Shown piece by piece: positions 1 through 9,468 of a DNA stretch of 64,000 nt. Within the stretch, counting starts at the first letter, position 1. Each line of letters starts with the position of its first letter. The position numbers were made by a program, and so were the translations under genes. The notes beneath the pieces were generated by a model. The model did not search any database. It worked only from the letters and a program-made list of their open reading frames with translations, and had not been told where the DNA came from. Source of the stretch: an uncultured Polaribacter sp. (GTDB lineage Bacteria; Bacteroidota; Bacteroidia; Flavobacteriales; Flavobacteriaceae); NCBI RefSeq assembly GCF_947501385.1, contig NZ_CANMVP010000001.1:62001-126000 (forward strand). The letters run 5' to 3'.

Positions 1-997
1 GGTCTCTTTCTTTGTCTCTGTTTTTTCCAATTAGCGCTCTTCCTTTTAAATACTCAGGCACTTTGCCATCTGCAAGACTTATAATAGTTGGCGCTAAATC
101 TTCAAAATTGATGAGTTCACTGGAAACTGTTCCTGCTTTTCCCCAAGGAGAAAGATGCTTAAATTTTTCTGGAAACTTTATAATAAACGGCACTCTATAC
201 CCATAATTAATTCCGTTTGTTTTTCCTCTTGGCATTCCTTCTCCGTGATCTGCATAAAAGAAGATAATGGTGTTTTCCGTTAAATTATCATCTTCTAATT
301 TCTTTAGCAACTCCCCTATTCTATTATCTGTCAACTTTATAGAATTATAAACCCTGGCAAATTGTTTTCGCATTTCTGGTGTATCTTTATAAAAAGGTGG
401 CATTTCAAATTCATTATCTCCAATTCTATCCTCTTCTGATAGATAATCCCAAACATATTTTTTATACCAGTTAAAAGGCATAGACATTGTTCTTGATTGA
501 TGAGACGCTGCATAATTAAACACAGAGAAAAAAGGTTGATTTTTGTCTTCTCTATTAGCCCAAGTTGCTTTACCAGAACTTTCGTCCCAAGCTTCTTTTA
601 TGAAATCTTTTTCATTAGCTATATTATAATCTGTTTTTACATTATTAGAAGTATAATATCCTTGTTGTTTTAAATAGTATGGAAAACCGTGAATAAATTC
701 TGGAATAGGATAATTACTTCTGTGATTTCCAGTTCCCATTTTGTAAGTTGGAATTCCTGTTATAATTGTAGATCTACTTGGTGAGCAAACAGTTCCAGTA
801 GAAAAGGCATTTGTAAATCGAATGCCTTCAATAGCAAGTTTATCTATATTTGGTGTACTTGCATTTTTATTACCGTAAACTCCTATAAATTGCGGGGAAG
901 TATCTTCTATAGTAATCCAAAGAATATTTGGTTTTTCTTGCGCAGATATACGAATTACTAATACTATATAAAGAAAGAAATAAAAAAAGGTTTTCAT
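1..997 (-). CDS. Sulfatase (S1 family), 3' end cut by window edge
   Basis: This is the N-terminal 332 codons of a secreted sulfatase; the C-terminus lies outside the window. The start is the ATG at 997, followed by a signal peptide ending near ISAQ and the alkaline-phosphatase-fold opening KPNILWITIEDTSP. The sulfatase signature CSPSR begins at Cys71, the residue converted to formylglycine in this family. Later residues such as HGEGMPRG and the metal-site region match the fold. The gene begins one base after the stop of the next sulfatase upstream (999-2501), so the two are co-transcribed as the distal end of the PUL. Such enzymes remove sulfate esters from glycans in the periplasm. The specific sulfated sugar cannot be inferred. 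The family call is firm. Confidence 0.9.
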   Translation of the reverse strand, partial: MKTFFYFFLYIVLVIRISAQEKPNILWITIEDTSPQFIGVYGNKNASTPNIDKLAIEGIRFTNAFSTGTVCSPSRSTIITGIPTYKMGTGNHRSNYPIPEFIHGFPYYLKQQGYYTSNNVKTDYNIANEKDFIKEAWDESSGKATWANREDKNQPFFSVFNYAASHQSRTMSMPFNWYKKYVWDYLSEEDRIGDNEFEMPPFYKDTPEMRKQFARVYNSIKLTDNRIGELLKKLEDDNLTENTIIFFYADHGEGMPRGKTNGINYGYRVPFIIKFPEKFKHLSPWGKAGTVSSELINFEDLAPTIISLADGKVPEYLKGRALIGKNRDKERD

Positions 998-998
998 T

Positions 999-2501
999 TT
1001 ATTTAAGAGTTTTACTTAATTCCTTTTCCATCATTTTTACTATTTCTGGAAAATTATTAGAAACATTATTTTTTTCTGATGGATCTTTTTCTAAATTGAA
1101 TAATTGGGGTTCTTTTCGAAAACCAGGATCTACAAATTTGTTGGCAATCCAATTTGGAATTTTAGCATCTTTAGGTTTTATATATTTCCATTTGCCCATT
1201 CTTAAACCAAAAGTATATGCCTCTTCTAATAAAAATTTACGTCCTTTTTCTGATTTTCCTAACCAAGCATTTAAATGGTTTTCGCTATCTATAGCTGCAC
1301 CTTTTTGAATTTTTTGATTCACTAATTTTGCTAAAGAAGCATATAAATCTACCTGTGTTAACAAAGCATTACTTACACCTGGTTTTACGCTTTTAGGCCA
1401 GTGCAAAATGGTTGGCATTCTTGTACCAGCTTCATAAATAGAATATTTTGCACCTCTAAAAACGCCTCCAGGCTTATGATTTCCTAGTAATTCTATAGCA
1501 TAATCTAAATAACCATCGTCTAAAATTGGACCATTATCACTAGTAAAAATGATAAGTGTATTTTCTAATAAGTTTTCTTTCTTTAGCTTTTTTGTGATTT
1601 CACCAACACACCAATCCATTTGTGCAATTACATCTCCACGAGCCCCCATTGTACTGCTTTCTACAAATTTTATATTTGCAATTCTTGGTTGATGAATATC
1701 GTGCAAAGAAAAAAAGAGAAAAAACTTATTTTCTTTTTCCTTCTCTATAAAATCTGTTGCTTTTTGAGAAAGTACAAAAGGTATTTTTTCATCTACCCAT
1801 AAAGCACTTTTTCCACCTTTCATATAACCAATTCTACTAATTCCGTTTGTAATTGCTCCTTGATGATAAGGATCTGTATGTACTTTTAATAATTCAGGTT
1901 TTTTGCTACCTAAAGGATAACCGTCAATTTTGGTTGCATAACTTACCGTTATTGGATCTGACGAATCTAAATTTAAAACTTCTTGATTTTCTAAAAACAC
2001 AGTTGGAACACGATCTCCAGTTGCTGGAATTAAAAAACTATAATCAAAACCTACTTCTTTTGGCCCTGGGCTTACTCTTTTATTCCAATCTATTTTACCG
2101 TTTCCAAGTCCTAAATGCCATTTCCCAACAACACCTGTTCTATACCCTGCTTTTTGCAACATATCTGGCAGAGTTTCTTTATCTGGATTTATGAGTAAAG
2201 GTGCATCGCCTTCTAAAATTGCTGCATTATTTCTAAAAGCATAATTTCCTGTTAAAAGGGAATATCGAGAAGGTGTACAAGTTGCTGCTGCACTATGTGC
2301 ATCTGTAAAATTTAGTCCATTTTTTGCAAGCAAATCTACATTTGGCGTTTTTACACCAATTGCTCCATTTACACCAATATCACCATAACCTAAATCATCT
2401 ACATAAATAATGACGATGTTTGGTTTTTTCTCTTGAGAAAGAAATGTAAAATTCAATCCGAAAAGAAAAAAAAGTAGCACTATGTTTTTATAAAAATTCA
2501 T
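999..2501 (-). CDS. Sulfatase (S1 family, arylsulfatase-like)
   Basis: A 500-aa exported sulfatase. A hydrophobic signal peptide (about residues 1-22) is followed by the metal-binding start IVIIYVDDLGYGD and the formylglycine motif CTPSR with Cys75 as the residue to be oxidised. GKWHLG (near residue 128) and the FTSDNGP aspartate/asparagine motif (near 322) complete the active site. Length is normal for the family. It abuts the DUF5107 gene with no intergenic base (2501/2502) and lies one base before the partial sulfatase, so it is part of one long operon. The role is removal of sulfate from oligosaccharides taken up by this PUL. Substrate position is unknown. A maturation enzyme (anSME) is not present in the window and must be elsewhere. 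Confidence 0.93.
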   Translation of the reverse strand: MNFYKNIVLLFFLFGLNFTFLSQEKKPNIVIIYVDDLGYGDIGVNGAIGVKTPNVDLLAKNGLNFTDAHSAAATCTPSRYSLLTGNYAFRNNAAILEGDAPLLINPDKETLPDMLQKAGYRTGVVGKWHLGLGNGKIDWNKRVSPGPKEVGFDYSFLIPATGDRVPTVFLENQEVLNLDSSDPITVSYATKIDGYPLGSKKPELLKVHTDPYHQGAITNGISRIGYMKGGKSALWVDEKIPFVLSQKATDFIEKEKENKFFLFFSLHDIHQPRIANIKFVESSTMGARGDVIAQMDWCVGEITKKLKKENLLENTLIIFTSDNGPILDDGYLDYAIELLGNHKPGGVFRGAKYSIYEAGTRMPTILHWPKSVKPGVSNALLTQVDLYASLAKLVNQKIQKGAAIDSENHLNAWLGKSEKGRKFLLEEAYTFGLRMGKWKYIKPKDAKIPNWIANKFVDPGFRKEPQLFNLEKDPSEKNNVSNNFPEIVKMMEKELSKTLK

Positions 2502-5500
2502 TTATTTATCGCTGATAGACTCAATAATAACAAGCTTTCCGTGTATATGTGCTGGTAGATGATACGTATCCATTTTTAGTACTTTAGCAAAACTTTCTGT
2601 TGCTTTTTCTTGATTTCCTAAGCCTAACTCTCCTAAACCAATTAAATAATTACAGTGAATTTTATTAATATCATTCAAATCTTCTTCCCAAATCAATAAA
2701 TCTGGTAATGAAATTGCAAAATAATCCAATTTTACATCATCATTCATATGGGTTTTTCCGTAGTTAATTAAATTCTCAAAACGAACAATTGCTTTATCCT
2801 TTCTATTTAATTTTTTAAATGCCAAACCTTGATAAAAAATTTTATCTGGTTGTTGATCATTGTAAAAAATTGCAGGACTTGGATTGCTTAAACCTTGAGA
2901 TGCTTTTTCAAAAAAGTGTTTTGCTTTTTCTTGTTCGCCCAAACCTTCATAGGCGCAACCTAACCAATAGTCAATATCATTCTCTTGTGTTCCTTGCAAC
3001 TTCCCTTCTCCTAAATTATGAGGATAAACTTTTGCCTGCATTAAGCATGCAATTGCTTTATTAAAATTATTTAAACTGATGTGTTTTTTAGCCAATTCAA
3101 CTTGATTTATTAAATACTGAAAAGGAACTTTCCCTTCGCCACCCTCCCAAGGGTGAAATTGACGATTTTTTATTAATTCTGCAGCAGTTTCATAATTTCC
3201 TTTGGTATTATGAAGTGCAATTTGTTCTAAATACAAATCGTCTCTTGAATTGGTTAAATCGATGTGTTTTTCCAATAATTCTAAACGGGTATCAACACAA
3301 ATATTAATTTTCTTATACAATTGGTCTAACTCCATTAACAAACGTGCATCTTTACTGTCTAAATAAAATGCTTTCTCTAAATGAGTTTTTGCCAATTCTT
3401 TTTGATTTGTTTTATTGTAATATAACAAAGCCAAATTACGGTGTGTAATTGCAAAACCATCATTCAGTTGTAGAGACATTTCCCAATACATTTGCGCTTC
3501 TTTATACTGTCTTGCAGCATACCAGAAATTCCCTAAATAATAGAATGCTTTGTCATCATTCGGGTTTGCTTTACAAGCAGCTTGCAATGCTAAAACTTCT
3601 TCAATTTTATTTGGAAAACAATATTCATCTGACATTTTAGATGCTTTTTTATAACATTCTAAAGCATTAAAATCATTACCTTTTTGATCATAATACCATC
3701 CCATAAAGTAATAAACCATCGGATATGCTTTTTCATTTTCACTGGTATAAACTTTTAATAGTGAAATTGCATCATCAAACTGACCCGCCATTGCATAATC
3801 AATAGAAAACTCATTGTAATTGTGCGCATAACCTCTAATCATCTTCTTAAAATACTCTAAATCATCTTTTTTATTTGATAATATATAACGCTCGTATAAA
3901 ACGCCAAAATTGAATTTATCGATTGCTAAAGAATCTGTAATTAGTGTATTTGCTTGTTCTAATTCTCCTAATCTTCTTAGAATAACAATTTTAAGATGTC
4001 TTGCTTTATGGTTGTGCCAGTTTTTAATTAAAGCCCTGTCTACCAAATCTAACGCTTTGTCTAAATCGCCTCTAAAAGTATCTATTTGCGCTAAATTGAA
4101 ATACCCAGCATCTTGCCATTGTGCATTCCAACATCCTTTAAAGAAACTTGCATACGCATCGTCTTTTTTTCCTAAAAAGTTTAATGCAATTCCTCTATTA
4201 AAATAAGCTTCACCGTCATATGGATTTGGATTGTGATTTGTAAGTGTGCTAATTGCAGTATCAAAATAAGAAACGGCTTTTTCTAATTGCCCTTTTTTCA
4301 AAAACAACAAGCCCATTGCGTTGTTATTTCTAACATCTTTCGGACTTCTACGCAACGCTTCTTCGTAATAATCTATCGGATTAAAAGTTGCGTGCCTGTA
4401 TTGTTCTAAATGCAAACCTTGTAAAAATAAACCTTCTACAGTATCAATTTCCTTGGGTGCCTTTGCTGCTTTCGCAGGTTCTGGAATTTCTGTTTTTATA
4501 TTTGTATCTGGTTTCCAGGCAACTAAAATAGTTCCATCTTTATCTGAAACAGCAATTTGTAAATCTTCAAATTTAGCACTGTTAATTGCTACTAATTTCT
4601 CGAAACCATCTTTAGGAGACAATTGTATAATTTCTTCTAATAAAACTTCATTTTTTCCTTTTAAGACAATACTACTATCTTTATAAGTTGATGTTACATA
4701 GACCTTTATTAAGGCTTTTCCATCTACAATTTCAAGATTTACCAAGGCTTCTTTTGTTGCATTTTTTACAACGCCAACATTGTAATAAGGCATAAAATAT
4801 TGGGTAAAACTTTTTTCTTCATACGGATGCATCCAAGAAAAATCTGGTTGATTATCAGTATAAACACCGCACATTAATTCAATATATGGACCATCTTCAT
4901 CGGTTAAATTTCTGTCCCATGCTTTTCCGAAATCGCCATTTCCCCAAGTCCATTGTTTTTTTCCTGGCGAAACATTATGATCTGCAATATGTAAAAGTCC
5001 TCCTTTTGAATCGTTTTCATAACCACCTACAAAATCATATTCTGATGTAATTGCCATATAACTTGTTGGCACAGGAATATTTTTATAATTAGAAATGTCT
5101 GTTCCTGGTGAATAATCTACTTTGTAATACTCTCCTTTTGCAATTGGGAATTCAGAAACATCACGCTTTCCATGATCAAAAACAGCATTTACGTCTGGTG
5201 GAAAAACCGATTGATAATGATCATTTACAGCAACAGCAGGATTTGCCCACCATAAAAAAGTCTGCGGATGCGGAGTTCTGTTGTACAATTGTGCTTTAAT
5301 TTCTATGTATGCTTTGTCTGGATGTAAGGTAAAACCTGCCATTCCTTTGGTTCTAAACATTCGTTCTACTTCACTTACCCAAATCGTTTTACTTCCGTCT
5401 TCATTTTCTTCGATACAAGAATCTATTGGATCATACGTACTTGGTCTGTGGTGTTGTGGCCAGTTAAATTCTATTCCGCCAGAAATCCAAGGACCTGTTA

Positions 5501-5816
5501 AACCAACCAAAGCTGGCTTAATAACGTGATTGTAATATACAAAATGACGTTCTCTAACTTTGTCATAGGCCATTTGAATTCTGCCCCCTAATTCTGGTAA
5601 AACCATTACTTTTATGTAATCGTTTTCTATATAAATAGCATCCCACTCTTTGTCTGTTTTTGTGTCGCTTATTTTTTCAATTACAGGATGCGGATACACA
5701 GCTCCACTACTTGCTTGATACACACGTTTTTCTAAAAAAACAGGGTATTTTTCTGGAGTTCCAACTTCATAGGTAGGAATTACTACCTTTTCTTTCCAAG
5801 CTTTTACAGTCTTCAT
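2502..5816 (-). CDS. DUF5107 domain protein with C-terminal TPR repeats
   Basis: A 1104-aa protein without a recognisable signal peptide, so probably cytoplasmic. Residues about 1-370 match the DUF5107 type, with IKVMVLPELGGRI, GPWISGGIEFNWPQHH and the WWANPAVAV segment. These resemble aldose-epimerase-like (galactose mutarotase fold) sugar-binding sheets. From about residue 460 the chain is a long array of tetratricopeptide-like helical pairs (NAMGLLFLKKGQLEKA, YFNLAQIDTFRGDLDKAL, FYYLGNFWYAARQYKEA). It is set between the GH2 and sulfatase genes of the PUL with tight spacing. The family is common in Bacteroidota PULs. Its biochemical activity is not known to me, and carbohydrate binding or an undescribed glycosidase activity is inference only. 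Confidence 0.8.
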   Translation of the reverse strand: MKTVKAWKEKVVIPTYEVGTPEKYPVFLEKRVYQASSGAVYPHPVIEKISDTKTDKEWDAIYIENDYIKVMVLPELGGRIQMAYDKVRERHFVYYNHVIKPALVGLTGPWISGGIEFNWPQHHRPSTYDPIDSCIEENEDGSKTIWVSEVERMFRTKGMAGFTLHPDKAYIEIKAQLYNRTPHPQTFLWWANPAVAVNDHYQSVFPPDVNAVFDHGKRDVSEFPIAKGEYYKVDYSPGTDISNYKNIPVPTSYMAITSEYDFVGGYENDSKGGLLHIADHNVSPGKKQWTWGNGDFGKAWDRNLTDEDGPYIELMCGVYTDNQPDFSWMHPYEEKSFTQYFMPYYNVGVVKNATKEALVNLEIVDGKALIKVYVTSTYKDSSIVLKGKNEVLLEEIIQLSPKDGFEKLVAINSAKFEDLQIAVSDKDGTILVAWKPDTNIKTEIPEPAKAAKAPKEIDTVEGLFLQGLHLEQYRHATFNPIDYYEEALRRSPKDVRNNNAMGLLFLKKGQLEKAVSYFDTAISTLTNHNPNPYDGEAYFNRGIALNFLGKKDDAYASFFKGCWNAQWQDAGYFNLAQIDTFRGDLDKALDLVDRALIKNWHNHKARHLKIVILRRLGELEQANTLITDSLAIDKFNFGVLYERYILSNKKDDLEYFKKMIRGYAHNYNEFSIDYAMAGQFDDAISLLKVYTSENEKAYPMVYYFMGWYYDQKGNDFNALECYKKASKMSDEYCFPNKIEEVLALQAACKANPNDDKAFYYLGNFWYAARQYKEAQMYWEMSLQLNDGFAITHRNLALLYYNKTNQKELAKTHLEKAFYLDSKDARLLMELDQLYKKINICVDTRLELLEKHIDLTNSRDDLYLEQIALHNTKGNYETAAELIKNRQFHPWEGGEGKVPFQYLINQVELAKKHISLNNFNKAIACLMQAKVYPHNLGEGKLQGTQENDIDYWLGCAYEGLGEQEKAKHFFEKASQGLSNPSPAIFYNDQQPDKIFYQGLAFKKLNRKDKAIVRFENLINYGKTHMNDDVKLDYFAISLPDLLIWEEDLNDINKIHCNYLIGLGELGLGNQEKATESFAKVLKMDTYHLPAHIHGKLVIIESISDK

Positions 5817-5839
5817 AAATAATTAATTTTCTTCTCTTT

Positions 5840-8692
5840 TTAATGAGTATTATTGTAATTTAATAGTTGTGTTATTTGTTCAATTTCTAAAGTAATTTTT
5901 GGATTAAAATTAGCTTTAGTCATATATTTTTTTAAGCTGTACAATAATTGTTTTGCTTCTAATCTTTTATCAATATTTGTGTGTAAATCAATTCCCGAAA
6001 AAATTAATTTTCCTTTGCCAACTTTTGCTTCAAAAATCAATGCTAACTTTCTGTTTTTAAACCAATCATCTACCACTCTAACAATTGGAGTTAATGCTGG
6101 TAAATCATCTAAAATTATGACATTTGAATTACTCATTGCATCCCACCATTGCCAATTGGAATGATATTCTGTTGGGAAATCTGCCAACGCAGGATTTTCA
6201 GGATTGCATAAAATTCCTAACGTATGTGGTTTTTGTCCTTTTGTCCATGAAGTATTCCAGAAAATACTTGAAAAACCAATACCAATAGCTCCTCCTTTAT
6301 CTTTTGCAATAGCTCCTTTAGAAATGTTTAATAAAACGTTTCCTCCTTTTTGAAGGAAATCAATAGTTTTTGAATCTAATTTACTCACAACTTTTACATC
6401 GTTTTCATTTAAGATTGGTGCTGGATTTTCTGGATATACCCAAAAACCCCAAGTGTTTTTAAATTTATTTACGCCTACTGAAAGTGTTAATTTTTGTGCT
6501 TTATTTACTTTAATAAGTGGTAAATTGATGTTCCCCAATTGAATTCCATTTCCTATTTCAATATCAGTTTTAGCGAGATTACCTTCAGCAAAAACTTCAC
6601 TTTCTATGTTTTTTATAGACCAAGTTGATGTCACCTCTTTTAATTTATTTTGACCAAAATGAGCAACTTCAACCTTTACATTTAAAGTGTCTGTATTTTT
6701 AAATGTTCTTTTTTTGAAACGTGCTAATGGAACTGTTTGTCCGCTAAATGCTTTAAATTCATCTGGAGAAATATATCCTTTTTCATCCCAAAAAGCATCT
6801 AAAACACCAATTAAAGCAGTTCCTTGTCCAGGAAAATCGTGTAAGTCTAGTAATTGAAAACCTGCCATATTTTTGGTTCTCAAAGCAGCTTCAATATCTG
6901 CTTTGTAACATAAGGCTTGTAATTTACCAGAAGCCATTAAAAATTGCTTCGACAAATTAGCCATTCCGTTTTCTGCTAACGTTTTTTTAAAAATTTCGAA
7001 GTTTTTAGGTTTTAAAACACCAGTATATTTCGCCATTTCTTCAAAATTAGGATACACACACCATTGTCCAATTTCGTGACTTACATAAGGCATTGGTGTT
7101 TTATCAATAATGTCTTTATAATCAAAAAGTGTTTGAGGTGCTTCCGCATTAATAATACTATTCAAGTTTTGGTTCCATTTTTGAATACGCGCTTGAAAAT
7201 GATTGTAATAATCCATATTATCAAGATATGCCCAACCTGCAGCACTTGTGTACATTCTTCTATTGTCTAATTCCTTAAAGTGAGCCACATAGTCACGTAA
7301 ATAATCAACATGATTTTTTCCACTTGGCTCATTACCATACGCCATCATTACAAAAGATGGATGATTTCCGTAAGCATTTATAATATCTTCTCCTTCTTTG
7401 TATAGCCACTTATCAATTGGTTTACCATCTCCAATAGTGGCCCAGACCGACGCTTCTACTTGTAAATAAACACCCATTTCATCTGCGGCAATAAACGCTG
7501 CTTCTGGCGGACACCAGGAATGAAAACGCATATGGTTTAGTCCGTGATTTTTAATTGTTTTATAAATACGTTTCCAAGCAGCTACATCAGTTGGAGGATA
7601 ACCCGTTAAAGGAAAAATGGCACATTCTAAAGTTCCTCTTAAAAATACTTTTCTATCATTTATAGTGAATGTTTTATCTACTGCCTTAAATTCACGCATT
7701 CCAAAATCGATGTTCTTAGTATCTGATCCAGCTTTCGATTTTAACGTTAATTGCAATTCGTATACATTTGGGTTAAATTCATCCCAAAGTTTAGGATTTT
7801 CTCCCATATCATACTCAATAATTATTTCTTGATTTCCTTTAGTGGAAATATATTTTTTTATTGTTTTGAGTGAAAAACTTCCATTCTTTTCTTTCGCATT
7901 TAAAACTAATTGAAGATTTTGATTTCCCTTTGAACTATCTTCAATTTGAACAACAACTTTTACTTTGTTTTGTTTGATATTGGAATACAATTTGACATTT
8001 CCAATCGCTATTTTTGGAGTTGCCATTAGTTTTATATCGCCAATAATACCATTCCAATTCGTTTGTGTATTGTCTGAGATACTGTGCGCATCTGCACCCA
8101 CATCAATGTCTTTAATGCGATTGTCTATTCTTATAGTTATGATGTGTTTACCTGCAGTTAATAATTCATTTAAATCAGTATAATTATGTGCAGTTCCTAA
8201 ACTATTTTGCATACTTACTTTTTTGTCATCTACCCAAAGGGTAGATTCCCAATGCACTCTTTCTAGGTGTAAATCTATTTTTTTATTTTTCCAATCTTCT
8301 GGAATTTCTACTTCTTTTTGATACCAAGCTACGCCTGTATAAACTTTATTTGGAGTTAACCAAAAAGGAACTTTTATGTTTCCTTTTTGTCTGTATTTTG
8401 CCATTTTTGGGTCTTTGTACCACAAACTGTCATTCCACATATTACCTGTCCAAACTGTGTTTACAGAAACTTCATTTCCTTTGTTATTTTCTGCCATTGA
8501 ACCTGGTAATATTATCTTTTCAGAAAAAGAAGTTGCAAACCATTTTTCTGATATTCCTGTATCTAATGAATCAATTTTAAAACTCCATTCTCCAGATAAA
8601 TCAATACTATTTTTTTCCATATTATTACAAGCTGAAATAGCTAATAATAGTATCGAGTATAAAAGTATTTTTATGTAAGTGATGTGTTTCAT
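5840..8692 (-). CDS. Glycoside hydrolase family 2 lipoprotein
   Basis: A 950-aa lipoprotein (lipobox LAISAC, Cys22) with GH2 layout: N-terminal sugar-binding jelly roll (about 30-230, WYQKEVEIP, ESTLWVDDKKV), Ig-like domain (about 230-340) and a TIM barrel starting around RKVFLRGTLEC. The acid/base is Glu455 in MMAYGNEPSG and the nucleophile Glu540 in YVSHEIGQW, both at the expected spacing. The C-terminal 200 residues carry an extra glutamine-amidotransferase-like/beta-galactosidase-associated segment (FLQKGGNVLLNIS, GKGKLIFSGIDLH). Family members hydrolyse terminal beta-galactosides, beta-glucuronides or similar residues. The exact specificity is not evident. It lies in the PUL operon between the SGNH esterase and DUF5107 genes, 14 and 23 bases away. 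Confidence 0.9.
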   Translation of the reverse strand: MKHITYIKILLYSILLLAISACNNMEKNSIDLSGEWSFKIDSLDTGISEKWFATSFSEKIILPGSMAENNKGNEVSVNTVWTGNMWNDSLWYKDPKMAKYRQKGNIKVPFWLTPNKVYTGVAWYQKEVEIPEDWKNKKIDLHLERVHWESTLWVDDKKVSMQNSLGTAHNYTDLNELLTAGKHIITIRIDNRIKDIDVGADAHSISDNTQTNWNGIIGDIKLMATPKIAIGNVKLYSNIKQNKVKVVVQIEDSSKGNQNLQLVLNAKEKNGSFSLKTIKKYISTKGNQEIIIEYDMGENPKLWDEFNPNVYELQLTLKSKAGSDTKNIDFGMREFKAVDKTFTINDRKVFLRGTLECAIFPLTGYPPTDVAAWKRIYKTIKNHGLNHMRFHSWCPPEAAFIAADEMGVYLQVEASVWATIGDGKPIDKWLYKEGEDIINAYGNHPSFVMMAYGNEPSGKNHVDYLRDYVAHFKELDNRRMYTSAAGWAYLDNMDYYNHFQARIQKWNQNLNSIINAEAPQTLFDYKDIIDKTPMPYVSHEIGQWCVYPNFEEMAKYTGVLKPKNFEIFKKTLAENGMANLSKQFLMASGKLQALCYKADIEAALRTKNMAGFQLLDLHDFPGQGTALIGVLDAFWDEKGYISPDEFKAFSGQTVPLARFKKRTFKNTDTLNVKVEVAHFGQNKLKEVTSTWSIKNIESEVFAEGNLAKTDIEIGNGIQLGNINLPLIKVNKAQKLTLSVGVNKFKNTWGFWVYPENPAPILNENDVKVVSKLDSKTIDFLQKGGNVLLNISKGAIAKDKGGAIGIGFSSIFWNTSWTKGQKPHTLGILCNPENPALADFPTEYHSNWQWWDAMSNSNVIILDDLPALTPIVRVVDDWFKNRKLALIFEAKVGKGKLIFSGIDLHTNIDKRLEAKQLLYSLKKYMTKANFNPKITLEIEQITQLLNYNNTH

Positions 8693-8706
8693 TAATTAAA
8701 AAACGG

Positions 8707-9465
8707 TTATTTTTTTGGTGCTATTTTAAAATATTCAAAAATAGCATCCGCAACAAATTGATGCCCTTTTTGGTTGATATGATTGTTCTGTGCCATATAT
8801 CTTTTTAAAGGTTTTTTTTCTGATAATTTTTTAAAAATGGCATAACTATCTACCAATCCAACCTTATACTTTTTTGCTAATTTTCTTATTTGTTTACTAT
8901 GTTTTGCCAACTTAGATTCCTCTGAATTGATATCTTCTTTTAAATCTGGTGTTGGTGTTAATAAAATCACTTTTGCACCATATTCTAATCCTTCAACAAT
9001 CATTTTTTCCCAAGCAACTTTTGCTCTTTCTAAACCCATACTTCTATCATTTAAGGCATAATCTATAAAAATTACGTTTGGTTTATAAGTAAGAACTTCC
9101 TTTTTAAATCTTTTTGCTCCTTGCTCAGCCTGTTCGCCTCCAATAGAAGTTGTTATAGCATTTACAACAGAATAAGGGTAGTGATCGTTTATTTTTTTTA
9201 ATGTTTGAAATGGATATGAGTTTACTCGATCTACGACCCCTTTTGTTAAATAACCCGTAGGTACAGAATGACCATGAAAAACCAAGTTAACAGTTTTATT
9301 TTTCGGCCATTTTTTTCGAAGTTCTAACTTTAAAGAATCTAAATAATAATCTACTATTTCTTGCTTAGAAGAAATATTTATTCTGTGTTGAGCACAAGCA
9401 ATATTTAAGCTTAGTAAAAAGCCAACGATTAATAACAAACCAATCTTCTTTATCTGAAATATCAT
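8707..9465 (-). CDS. SGNH/GDSL-type hydrolase (probable carbohydrate esterase)
   Basis: A 252-aa exported protein with a signal peptide ending near NIACAQ. The nucleophile block reads FHGHSVPTGY with Ser67, so the classical GDS is GHS here. The block III Asn is in DYALNDRSMG and the C-terminal His is in QNNHINQKGHQ. The residue three before that His is Gln, where most SGNH enzymes have Asp, so a Ser-His dyad or a different acid is possible. By family and context it probably removes acetyl or another acyl group from the polysaccharide handled by this PUL. It lies 3 bases downstream of the sugar transporter gene and 14 bases upstream of the GH2 gene. The esterase call is good; the substrate is unknown. 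Confidence 0.8.
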   Translation of the reverse strand: MIFQIKKIGLLLIVGFLLSLNIACAQHRINISSKQEIVDYYLDSLKLELRKKWPKNKTVNLVFHGHSVPTGYLTKGVVDRVNSYPFQTLKKINDHYPYSVVNAITTSIGGEQAEQGAKRFKKEVLTYKPNVIFIDYALNDRSMGLERAKVAWEKMIVEGLEYGAKVILLTPTPDLKEDINSEESKLAKHSKQIRKLAKKYKVGLVDSYAIFKKLSEKKPLKRYMAQNNHINQKGHQFVADAIFEYFKIAPKK

Positions 9466-9468
9466 TAA

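Noticed and set aside
928..1308. 126-codon plus-strand frame across the two sulfatase genes
   Set aside because: It overlaps two real minus-strand sulfatases and has no recognisable protein features.
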